Shown here: piece after piece, positions 1 to 7,326 of the stretch
Numbering within the stretch: position 1 is the stretch's first letter
Layout: each line of letters begins with the position of its first letter
Assembly: GCA_030452365.1 (NCBI GenBank)
Contig: JAKDMK010000112.1
Span: 1 to 7,326 of the forward strand
Length of the DNA: 7,326 nucleotides
From: Nitrococcus sp.
GTDB lineage: Bacteria; Pseudomonadota; Gammaproteobacteria; Nitrococcales; Nitrococcaceae
Reading direction: 5' to 3'
Position numbers and translations under genes: made by a program
Notes under the pieces: model-generated
The model's database searches: none
Seen by the model: only the letters and a program-made list of their open reading frames with translations
Told to the model about the DNA's origin: nothing

Positions 1-2140
<2,140 letters not shown>

Positions 2141-2145
2141 GGAGT

Positions 2146-2168
2146 GCTGCGTAGGGAGGTTGCGCAGC
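2146..2168. terminator. Hairpin between convergent ligA and bolA
   Basis: In the 36-nt gap between the two convergent stop codons, GCTGCGTA (2146-2153) pairs with TGCGCAGC (2161-2168) across a 7-nt loop. The stem is 8 bp with one G-U pair. Its position suits a shared bidirectional terminator. No clear T-run follows on either strand (the plus side has only CACTTTA a few bases on), so intrinsic termination would be weak. It may serve mainly as a 3'-end stabiliser or do nothing. Confidence 0.35.
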
Positions 2169-2176
2169 GGACCACT

Positions 2177-2470
2177 TTAGCTCCCGCGTTGTTGCCGGTG
2201 TTCCTCAGGGGTCAGCGCTTGGATGCTTAAGGCGTGAATGGTATCGGCGCGCATGGCCTCGCCCATTGCATCGTATACCATACGGTGACGCTGGATCGTG
2301 TTTCGACCGGTGAAATCGAGGCTGACCACCAATACTCGATAATGCCCGCCCCCGTCCTTGGCTCCCGCGTGCCCGGCATGCAATCGGCTGTCGTCGTGTA
2401 CCGTAACGGCCTCGACCCGTAGCGCCTCGCGCAGGCGGCGCTCGATCATTGCAACCCGCGATTCGCTCAT
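2177..2470 (-). CDS. BolA family protein (BolA1-like, HAGHAG loop)
   Basis: This is a complete 97-aa BolA-family protein. The family has a small KH-like alpha/beta fold and generally pairs with monothiol CGFS glutaredoxins to hold or pass on a [2Fe-2S] cluster; some members also affect cell shape and stress genes. Diagnostic features are the [10 protein letters not shown] segment (about residues 27-36), followed by a glycine-rich GGGHYRV, the [10 protein letters not shown] helix (62-71) and the near-invariant C-terminal histidine in IHALSI (H79). H79 and a residue of the variable loop are the expected cluster ligands. The ATG sits inside the yciI stop (ATGA overlap), so the gene is probably co-transcribed and translationally coupled with yciI; its own ribosome-binding site is poor. 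The HAGHAG loop is closer to the BolA1-like proteins common outside enterics than to E. coli BolA or IbaG, so I assign only the family. No glutaredoxin gene is adjacent. Confidence 0.94.
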   Translation of the reverse strand: MSESRVAMIERRLREALRVEAVTVHDDSRLHAGHAGAKDGGGHYRVLVVSLDFTGRNTIQRHRMVYDAMGEAMRADTIHALSIQALTPEEHRQQRGS

Positions 2471-2766
2471 GCCAATACTCGCTTAAATGGTTTGACGACC
2501 ACCCGTTGATAGACGCCTGCTTCTAGGTAAGGATCGGCATCGGCCCAGGCTTGTGCGGCCTCGAGCGAGGCAAACTCGGCAACTACCAGGCTACCCGAAA
2601 AGCCGGCCGGTCCTGGCTCTTCACTGTCGATGGCAGGATGTGGGCCGGCCAGCAGTAGGAGGCCGTCCGCCTTCAGCCGCTGCAAGCGCTGCAGGTGGGC
2701 ATCGCGTGCTGTGGTCCGTAGCGGCTGGCTATTCGCGACGTCCTCGCTCAGGATGGCATAGTACAT
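2467..2766 (-). CDS. yciI: YciI family protein
   Basis: This complete 99-aa protein is strongly similar to E. coli YciI (98 aa) along its whole length. Shared blocks include AHLQRLQ with the conserved H24, the LLLAGPHPA turn, GPAGFSGS, the run [12 protein letters not shown] and the ending VVVKPFKRV. YciI proteins adopt a dimeric ferredoxin-like alpha/beta barrel related to muconolactone isomerase and EthD folds. An enzymatic role has been suggested from the conserved histidine, but no substrate is firmly known. The start is well supported: an ATG at 2766-2764 with GAGG on the minus strand (2779-2776) nine bases upstream. It is the first gene of a two-gene minus-strand unit with the BolA-family gene and is divergent from yciO. 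Confidence 0.96.
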   Translation of the reverse strand: MYYAILSEDVANSQPLRTTARDAHLQRLQRLKADGLLLLAGPHPAIDSEEPGPAGFSGSLVVAEFASLEAAQAWADADPYLEAGVYQRVVVKPFKRVLA

Positions 2767-2805
2767 TGATGGTGGCCTCGAGGCTGGAGCGGCATCGCCG
2801 CCTAG

Positions 2806-2814
2806 ATTATCACA
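2806..2814 (-). promoter_or_regulatory. Candidate extended -10 promoter for yciI-bolA
   Basis: Read on the minus strand, 2814-2806 is TGTGATAAT. This is an extended -10 element (TGn followed by GATAAT, five of six matches to TATAAT). No convincing -35 hexamer lies 16-18 bp upstream, as is common for extended -10 promoters. Transcription would begin near 2799, leaving a leader of about 33 nt before the yciI ATG with its GAGG site. This is a prediction from motif and position only. Confidence 0.4.
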
Positions 2815-2818
2815 ACCG

Positions 2819-2846
2819 TTCCTGACGCAGCGCGAGCCGTTACAAT
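2819..2846 (+). promoter_or_regulatory. Candidate sigma70 promoter for yciO
   Basis: TACAAT at 2841-2846 matches the -10 consensus at five of six positions. The best-placed upstream hexamer is TTCCTG (2819-2824, 16-bp spacing), which is a weak -35. The predicted start near 2853 gives a leader of about 40 nt to the yciO ATG at 2892. It overlaps the divergent yciI promoter region, so the two promoters may interfere or share a regulator. No operator palindrome is evident. Confidence 0.35.
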
Positions 2847-2878
2847 ACTGAGCGACTATTGCGAGCCACGGTCATGCA

Positions 2879-2885
2879 AAGGAGA
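2879..2885 (+). promoter_or_regulatory. Ribosome-binding site fixing the yciO start
   Basis: AAGGAGA ends six bases before the ATG at 2892. It is a near-perfect Shine-Dalgarno and lies inside the longer open frame that starts with TTG at 2859. It therefore favours 2892 as the true start. Confidence 0.75.
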
Positions 2886-2891
2886 TGCCCA

Positions 2892-3515
2892 ATGTGTCAG
2901 TTCTTCATGATCCATCCGATGACGCCGCAGCCGCGCCTCATTCACCGAACCGCAGAGATTCTGCAGCGCGCTGGGGTGATCGTCTATCCTACGGATACGG
3001 CCTATGCGTTAGGTTGCCGCATGGGAGAGGCGGAGGCAGTGAATCGAATCCGGCGCATCCGCAATCTCTCCGAGCGACATAATTTTACGTTGGCCTGCCG
3101 TGACTTATCGGATATCGGAACTTACGCCAAGGTCGAGAACAATGCATTTCGCCTGCTCAAGGCCCATACGCCTGGACCCTATACCTTTATTCTTCCCGCC
3201 ACCAGCGAGGTGCCGCGACGGCTTCAGCACCCGAGGCGCAAGACCATTGGCATCCGCGTGCCCGATTGCGCGATTGCGAGCGCCATTTTCGCCGAGATCG
3301 GCGAGCCATTGATGAGCACCACGCTGCTGTTGCCCGGTGACGATCTGCCGTTGACCGACCCGGAGCTGATGCGCGAGCGCGTTGGTGCGCATGTGGATCT
3401 GGTCATCGATGGCGGTGCCGGCGGATTGGAGCTGAGCACGGTAATCGATCTCACCGGTGAGATGCCCTCGGTGATCCGGCGTGGTGCGGGGGATGCCGCG
3501 GTATTCGAAGCCTAG
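2892..3515 (+). CDS. yciO: YciO, Sua5/YciO/YrdC family (L-threonylcarbamoyladenylate synthase-like)
   Basis: This 207-aa protein has the YrdC-like alpha/beta fold, whose best-known members (TsaC, Sua5) make threonylcarbamoyl-AMP for the t6A modification of ANN-decoding tRNAs. It matches E. coli YciO (206 aa) from the first residues: MCQFFMIHP, VIVYPTDTAYALGC, HNFTLACRDLSD, AFRLLK, TPGPYTFILPAT, RKTIGIRVP, GEPLMSTTLLLPG, and near the end STVIDLTGE and RRGAGD. The ATG at 2892 is chosen because similarity begins there and AAGGAGA stands in front; an upstream TTG (2859) would add 11 unmatched residues. The segment aligning with the KxR active-site motif of TsaC reads R57-N58-L59, as in E. coli YciO (R-Q-L), so full TsaC activity should not be assumed. 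YciO's role in the cell is not settled, and a separate TsaC is expected elsewhere in the genome. It precedes trpS by a 139-nt gap. Confidence 0.93.
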   Translation: MCQFFMIHPMTPQPRLIHRTAEILQRAGVIVYPTDTAYALGCRMGEAEAVNRIRRIRNLSERHNFTLACRDLSDIGTYAKVENNAFRLLKAHTPGPYTFILPATSEVPRRLQHPRRKTIGIRVPDCAIASAIFAEIGEPLMSTTLLLPGDDLPLTDPELMRERVGAHVDLVIDGGAGGLELSTVIDLTGEMPSVIRRGAGDAAVFEA

Positions 3516-3606
3516 GACCTTCGAAGCATAGGCCCGGACAGCAGGATGCTGCGCGTCTGCAAGCCGAATGCAGTCCCGGATGGCTGCACGGCCCCTATCC
3601 CCAAGC

Positions 3607-3612
3607 TATGAT
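3607..3612 (+). promoter_or_regulatory. Candidate -10 element of a trpS operon promoter
   Basis: TATGAT at 3607-3612 matches the -10 consensus at five of six positions. It would start transcription near 3619, about 36 nt before the preferred TTG start of trpS. No good -35 is visible at the right distance (CTGCAC at 3584-3589 is poor). The gap after yciO makes an internal promoter plausible, but the operon could also be read through from yciO. Confidence 0.3.
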
Positions 3613-3644
3613 GTGTTTCTATCGCGCTCGGCGAATCGAGCCGC

Positions 3645-3652
3645 GGAGGTGA
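3645..3652 (+). promoter_or_regulatory. Strong Shine-Dalgarno ahead of a TTG start in trpS
   Basis: GGAGGTGA is an eight-base match to the 16S rRNA 3' end. Five bases separate GGAGG from the in-frame TTG at 3655, an acceptable spacing. It lies inside the reading frame of the longer ATG-initiated version (3568), whose own upstream sequence has no comparable site. It therefore supports the TTG start. Confidence 0.65.
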
Positions 3653-3654
3653 TA

Positions 3655-4872
3655 TTGAGCATACATGACCCGCGTCAGATCCGGGTCCTTTCCGGAATGC
3701 GGCCTACCGGACGACTGCATTTGGGCCATTACCACGGTGTGCTGAAGAACTGGGTGCGGCTGCAGCAGGAACACGAATGCTTTTTCTTTGTGGCAGACTG
3801 GCATGCGTTGACCACGGCCTATGCCGAGCGTGAGATCATCGGCCAGAGCATCTGGGATCTGGTAATCGATTGGCTGGCCTGTGGTGTCAACCCGAATTTG
3901 GCCAACATCTTCATCCAGTCACGGGTCATCGAACACGCAGAGCTACACTTGCTGTTATCCATGATCGCTCCGCTCGGCTGGCTGGAGCGAGTGCCCACGT
4001 ATAAGGATCAGCAGCAGAATTTGCGCGACAAGGATCTGCTCACTTACGGTTTCTTGGGCTATCCGGTGTTGCAGAGCGCCGATATTCTTATCTATCAGGC
4101 GAGCGCCGTGCCGGTGGGAGAGGATCAGGTCTCACACGTCGAGATTACGCGCGAGCTCGCCCGGCGCTTCAACTATCTATTCGGCCGTGAACCTGACTTC
4201 GAGGAGAAGGCCGACGCAGCGGCACGAAGAATGGGTAAGAAAAGTACCCGACTCTATGCCGAGCTACGCCGCAAGTACCAGGAGCAGGGCGACCACGAGG
4301 CCTTGGGTGAGGCGCGAGCGCTGATAGAGTCCCAGCAGAACATTACCCTCGGTGAGCGCGAGCGTCTAATGGGTTATCTCGAGGGTACGGGGCGCACTAT
4401 TTTGCCGGAGCCAAAGGCGCTCCTGACAGGTGCCTCGCGCATGCCGGGGTTGGACGGGCGCAAGATGTCCAAGTCCTACGGCAACACAATCTCGTTGCGG
4501 GATGAGCCGCAGGCGGTGGAGCAAAAGATCCGAACCATGCCTACCGACCCCGCTCGTGTGCGGCGCACCGATCCGGGCGAGCCTACGAAATGCCCGGTGT
4601 GGGACTTCCACCGACTCTATTCCGGACCGCAAACACAGGATTGGGTGCTCAGCGGTTGTCGTTCCGCTGCTATCGGCTGCCTGGATTGCAAACAGCCGAT
4701 TATTGAAGCCGTGAACGCGGAGCTCGAGCCCATTCGTGCGCGCGCCCGTGCGCTCGATGATGACCCTGAAGCCGTGCGCCGCATTGTCTTAGATGGCTGC
4801 GAGAAGGCGCGTATGGTGGCGCGCGAGACGATGCAGGAAGTGCGCACGGCTGTCGGGCTGGATTATCGGTGA
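3655..4872 (+). CDS. trpS: Tryptophanyl-tRNA synthetase (long form with four-cysteine motif)
   Basis: TrpRS charges tRNA-Trp with tryptophan using ATP. Class I signatures are clear (residues from the TTG at 3655, 405 aa): GRLHLGHYHG carries the HIGH motif (H22-H25), and KMSKS is at 270-274. The two motifs are about 70 residues further apart than in the 334-aa E. coli enzyme, owing to an inserted segment at roughly 178-255 rich in charged residues. Downstream, C313, C335, C342 and C345 form C-x21-C-x6-C-x2-C, within CPVWDFHRLYS and GCRSAAIGCLDCK. This is nearly the spacing of the [4Fe-4S] motif in the Thermotoga maritima enzyme. The frame extends to an ATG at 3568 (434 aa), but the extra 29 residues lack family similarity. 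TTG behind GGAGGTGA is preferred, and 3568 remains possible. The TGA stop overlaps the scpA ATG by one base, so trpS leads the coupled trpS-scpA-scpB-rluB operon. Confidence 0.97.
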   Translation: MSIHDPRQIRVLSGMRPTGRLHLGHYHGVLKNWVRLQQEHECFFFVADWHALTTAYAEREIIGQSIWDLVIDWLACGVNPNLANIFIQSRVIEHAELHLLLSMIAPLGWLERVPTYKDQQQNLRDKDLLTYGFLGYPVLQSADILIYQASAVPVGEDQVSHVEITRELARRFNYLFGREPDFEEKADAAARRMGKKSTRLYAELRRKYQEQGDHEALGEARALIESQQNITLGERERLMGYLEGTGRTILPEPKALLTGASRMPGLDGRKMSKSYGNTISLRDEPQAVEQKIRTMPTDPARVRRTDPGEPTKCPVWDFHRLYSGPQTQDWVLSGCRSAAIGCLDCKQPIIEAVNAELEPIRARARALDDDPEAVRRIVLDGCEKARMVARETMQEVRTAVGLDYR

Positions 4873-5753
4873 TGGCCGGCGAGGTGGGCGTAGCTAAGGA
4901 GATCAGGGAAGAACAAGCGCATGCACGATCCACCGCTGCGGTCGCCAAGATCAAGGGTGAGCCGCTCGCGAGCCTCCCGCATGATCTCTACATTCCTCCC
5001 GATGCCTTGGAGGTCATACTGGAAAGCTTTGAGGGGCCGCTCGATCTGCTGCTCTACCTGATCCGCCGGCAGAACCTCGATATCCTCGATATCCCAATTG
5101 CCGAAATCACTCGGCAGTATATGCGCTATGTCGAGCTGATGAAGGATCTGTGTCTGGATCTCGCCGCCGAGTATTTGGCCATGGCGGCGGTTTTGGCGCA
5201 CATCAAGTCCCGCATGCTGCTGCCGCAGCCAACGCAGGAGGCGCCTGATGAGACCGATCCGCGGATCGAGTTGGCGCGCCGGCTGCAGGAGTACGAACAG
5301 TTCAAGGAGGCGGCAGGGGCTCTTGACGAGCTGCCCAGACTCGCGCGCGACATCTTTCCAGGCCGAGTGCCCGCTCCGGTTCGGCGGATTGAGCGCAGTG
5401 AGCCGGTTGTAAGCCTGCGCGAGCTGATCATGGCGTTGGCGGATGTGATGGCCCGGGCAGAACATTTTGCTCAGTACGCCGTGCAACGCGAGGCGCTCTC
5501 AGTACGCCAGCGGATGGTCGATATCCTAAGTCGAGTCGGCTGCGAATGCTTTTGTGCGCTCGCAGACCTCGTTCCCGCCGGTGAAGGACGCCTGGGTGTT
5601 ACAGTGACCTTCCTGGCGGTGCTGGAGCTCTTCAGAGAGCGGCTCATCGAGCTGCGCCAGACCGAGGCGTTTGCACCGATCTATGTGCGCGCGGCGGCCG
5701 CGGTGCGGAATAGCGCCACGCCGGGCAACGAGCAAGGGATGAACAACCCATAA
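4872..5753 (+). CDS. scpA: Segregation and condensation protein A (kleisin)
   Basis: ScpA is the kleisin that bridges the two heads of the SMC dimer and, with ScpB, closes the condensin ring that compacts and separates chromosomes. The N-terminal SMC-binding domain is unmistakable: IPPDALEVILESFEGPLD with E54-G55-P56-L57-D58, then LLLYLIRRQNLDILDIPIAE, then AAEYLAMAAVLAHIKSRMLL. The middle is a charged linker (ARRLQEYEQFKEAAGAL). The C-terminal winged helix (about residues 210-280) contains VTVTFLAVLELFRERLIEL. At 293 aa it carries about 40 residues before the kleisin core, as is usual for proteobacterial ScpA. The ATG at 4872 overlaps the trpS stop (TGATG). A GTG immediately before it (4869) could start one codon earlier. 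smc is not in the window. The presence of ScpA argues against a MukBEF-type enteric host. Confidence 0.97.
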   Translation: MAGEVGVAKEIREEQAHARSTAAVAKIKGEPLASLPHDLYIPPDALEVILESFEGPLDLLLYLIRRQNLDILDIPIAEITRQYMRYVELMKDLCLDLAAEYLAMAAVLAHIKSRMLLPQPTQEAPDETDPRIELARRLQEYEQFKEAAGALDELPRLARDIFPGRVPAPVRRIERSEPVVSLRELIMALADVMARAEHFAQYAVQREALSVRQRMVDILSRVGCECFCALADLVPAGEGRLGVTVTFLAVLELFRERLIELRQTEAFAPIYVRAAAAVRNSATPGNEQGMNNP

Positions 5754-6349
5754 TGCAGCCACAGGTCAAGCACATCATCGAGGCGGCCCTGCTAGCGGCA
5801 GGTGAGCCGTTACCGATCGAGCGTTTGCGCAGGCTATTCCCGCATGACCGACAACCGGAGGTGGCGGCCGTCTGCGACGCGCTGGCTGAATTGGCCAAGG
5901 ACTTTGAAGGTCGCGGCATCGAGCTCAAAGAGGTCGCAAGCGGCTATCGGATCCAGGTGCGCGCGCAATTGGCCCCTTGGGTAGCGCAGCTCTGGGTAAC
6001 CAAACCCGGCCGCTATTCGCGGGCATTGCTTGAGACACTCGCGATCATAGCTTATCGTCAACCAATCACTCGCGGTGAGATCGAGGAGATCCGCGGCGTT
6101 GCACTGAGCAGCTCGATTATGCGCGCGCTGCAAGAGCGAGGCTGGATCCGGGTTGCGGGCCACCGGGAGCTGCCAGGTCGACCGGCCCTGTTCGGCACTA
6201 CGCGGGCATTTCTCGACTACTTCAACCTCAAGAGCTTGAATGAGATGCCCGCCCTGACGGAGATCAGGTTTTGGAGCGACTACGACGCGGAGCTCGATCC
6301 GTGTTTGGCCGCAGCAGAAGGTAGCAATACCGCACAGGCCGCGGGATGA
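5753..6349 (+). CDS. scpB: Segregation and condensation protein B
   Basis: ScpB is a dimer of tandem winged-helix proteins that binds the central part of ScpA and regulates the SMC ATPase ring. At 198 aa it is a normal length. The first winged helix (about 5-80) begins IIEAALLAAGEPLPIERL. The second (about 85-165) holds the best conserved stretch, with LETLAIIAYRQPITRGEIEE, IRGV, LQERGWIRVAGHRELPGRP and FGTTRAFLDYFNLKSLNEMP. The C-terminal tail after about residue 175 is short and poorly conserved, as expected. The ATG at 5753 overlaps the scpA stop (TAATG), which indicates translational coupling and should help keep ScpA and ScpB in proportion. An AGGG about 15 bases upstream is only a weak ribosome-binding site. 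Confidence 0.97.
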   Translation: MQPQVKHIIEAALLAAGEPLPIERLRRLFPHDRQPEVAAVCDALAELAKDFEGRGIELKEVASGYRIQVRAQLAPWVAQLWVTKPGRYSRALLETLAIIAYRQPITRGEIEEIRGVALSSSIMRALQERGWIRVAGHRELPGRPALFGTTRAFLDYFNLKSLNEMPALTEIRFWSDYDAELDPCLAAAEGSNTAQAAG

Positions 6350-7125
6350 GCGAGACGGAAAAGCTGCAAAAGGTATTGGCCCGTCTGGGCATGGGCTCGC
6401 GTCGGCAGATGGAGGGCTGGATCCGGGACGGCCGGGTTCGGGTCAATGGCCGAGTCGCCCGGCTCGGTGAGCGCGTGGCGCGGCAGATGCGGATCATGGT
6501 GGATGGAAGATCGCTGCGGCGTCGCAGCGGCGTAGAATCGCCACGGCGCATCCTGCTCTACCATAAGCCGGTCGGTGAGCTAACCACGCGGTCGGATCCC
6601 GCCGGACGTCCCACCGTCTTTGAGCACTTACCAAGAATCGAAAAGGGGCGTTGGATCGCGGTGGGTCGGCTCGATGTCAATACCTGCGGTCTGCTGCTGT
6701 TCACCACCGATGGGGAGCTCGCAAACCGCCTGATGCACCCATCCTCGTGCTTGGCACGCGAATACGCCGTGCGGATCTATGGTGAAGTCACCCCTTCGAT
6801 GATTGCCCGCTTGGAGAAGGGCGTGGTGCTGGAGGACGGGCACGCCGCTTTTGATCGCATCGAAGGGCTATTCGAATCACAGGCTGCCAACGGCTGGTAT
6901 AGGGTGAGTCTGTCCGAGGGGCGCCGGCGGGAAGTGCGGCGGCTTTGGGAGTCGCAGGGGGTGCGCGTGAGTCGGTTGATCCGGCTACGGTTCGGTCCGG
7001 TGCGGCTGCCCCCTGGGTTGCGTCAGGGGCAAATCAGGGAATTAGGCGCGACTGAGGTGGCGCGCCTGTATCGAGCCGTTGATCTGGAACCCGCCTGGCC
7101 GAGGCGGCAAATCGCGCACGATTAA
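6346..7125 (+). CDS. rluB: 23S rRNA pseudouridine synthase, RsuA/RluB family
   Basis: RluB isomerises a uridine in the peptidyl-transferase region of 23S rRNA to pseudouridine (U2605 in E. coli). The protein has an N-terminal S4 RNA-binding domain (about residues 4-50: KLQKVLARLGMGSRR, then DGRVRVNGRVARLGERV). The RsuA-type catalytic domain follows, with LLYHKPVGELTT, then VGRLDVNTCGLLLFTTDG, where D110 is the catalytic aspartate at the same number as in E. coli RluB. Further on are LMHPSSCLAREY, the RREVRRLWESQGVRVSRLIR block and FGPVRLPPGLRQGQIRELG. At 259 aa it is shorter than the 291-aa E. coli protein, mainly through loss of the variable basic C-terminal tail. The ATG overlaps the scpB stop (ATGA), making it the last gene of the coupled operon. 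The RluB label over other RsuA-family members rests partly on the scpAB neighbourhood. Confidence 0.94.
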   Translation: MSETEKLQKVLARLGMGSRRQMEGWIRDGRVRVNGRVARLGERVARQMRIMVDGRSLRRRSGVESPRRILLYHKPVGELTTRSDPAGRPTVFEHLPRIEKGRWIAVGRLDVNTCGLLLFTTDGELANRLMHPSSCLAREYAVRIYGEVTPSMIARLEKGVVLEDGHAAFDRIEGLFESQAANGWYRVSLSEGRRREVRRLWESQGVRVSRLIRLRFGPVRLPPGLRQGQIRELGATEVARLYRAVDLEPAWPRRQIAHD

Positions 7126-7141
7126 GCGCCACCGAATCTGC

Positions 7142-7162
7142 AGGCAGTGCCCCTGCCTCTTT
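7142..7162 (+). terminator. Weak intrinsic terminator after rluB
   Basis: AGGCAG (7142-7147) and CTGCCT (7153-7158) form a perfect 6-bp stem with a 5-nt loop, starting 17 nt after the rluB stop and followed by CTTT. Position and orientation fit an end for the trpS-rluB transcript. The stem and the T-tract are both short, so efficiency may be modest. Confidence 0.45.
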
Positions 7163-7326
7163 ACGCGGCCATACTCGATAGCGGCGCGCGCGGTGGTGAG
7201 CCGATTAACCGACCAGGAATCGTCAGCATCGAGGAGATCGCCGGGAATTTTTACCGCCTGGTATTATTTCCGGCTGGCGTGACGAGGTAAGGACCTCTGG
7301 CGTGCGCGATCGGGTGGCGCCGTGCG
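7163..7326. other. Downstream non-coding stretch with a promoter-like motif
   Basis: I see no convincing gene here on either strand. TGGTATTAT (7259-7267) resembles an extended -10 promoter on the plus strand and could serve a gene beyond the window; no -35 is apparent. Just downstream, GAGGT and ACCTC (7284-7288 and 7293-7297) form a 5-bp inverted repeat with a 4-nt loop, which could be a small leader hairpin or an operator half-site pair. The rluB frame also stays open past its TAA until another TAA at 7288-7290, with an unrecognised peptide. Confidence 0.3.

Noticed and set aside
2553..2825. 90-codon plus-strand open frame opposite yciI
   Set aside because: The minus-strand YciI match is end-to-end; this frame has a low-complexity Arg/Ala/Gly-rich composition and no family.
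2859..2891. TTG-initiated N-terminal extension of yciO
   Set aside because: It contains the Shine-Dalgarno for the ATG at 2892, and similarity to E. coli YciO starts exactly at that ATG.
4863..5486. 207-codon open frame on the minus strand opposite scpA
   Set aside because: It lies wholly within the strongly conserved scpA (and the trpS end), has no recognisable domain, and is typical of antisense frames in GC-rich coding DNA.
7079..7282. 67-codon plus-strand open frame crossing the end of rluB
   Set aside because: Its first part overlaps rluB in another frame, it has no good ribosome site, it spans the probable terminator and its composition is unremarkable.

Overview
The window looks like ordinary chromosomal housekeeping DNA from a GC-rich, non-enteric gammaproteobacterium. 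The ScpA-ScpB pair implies an SMC-type condensin rather than the MukBEF used by enteric bacteria. YciI and YciO closely resemble the E. coli proteins. The long tryptophanyl-tRNA synthetase with an insertion and a cysteine cluster, and the BolA with an HAGHAG loop, fit groups such as Chromatiales/Ectothiorhodospiraceae or relatives. That taxonomic placement is inference from protein character and gene order, not from a marker gene.

Layout. Positions 1-121 hold a short lead-in, possibly the tail of an upstream gene. A complete NAD+-dependent DNA ligase (ligA, +) runs to 2140. It converges on a two-gene minus-strand unit, yciI followed by a BolA-family gene, which overlap by 4 nt; a small hairpin lies between the convergent stops. 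A divergent intergenic region (2767-2891) separates yciI from yciO (+). After a 139-nt gap come trpS, scpA, scpB and rluB, each overlapping the next by 1-4 nt, so they are almost certainly one translationally coupled operon. A weak intrinsic terminator follows rluB. The last 200 nt hold no gene I can support, only a promoter-like motif close to the window end.

How the genes fit together. The + strand operon joins translation (tRNA-Trp charging and 23S rRNA pseudouridylation) with chromosome organisation (the kleisin ScpA and its partner ScpB). LigA supplies replication and repair ligation. The BolA protein probably works in Fe-S/glutaredoxin biology. YciO and YciI are conserved proteins whose physiological roles are poorly settled.

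I found no mobile element, CRISPR array, tRNA or rRNA, toxin-antitoxin pair or defence system, and I do not think the window contains a novel system. The points most worth a second look are the cysteine motif in TrpS resembling the [4Fe-4S] motif of Thermotoga TrpRS, a probable TTG start for trpS behind a strong Shine-Dalgarno, corrected starts for ligA and yciO, and the non-TsaC active-site residues in YciO.
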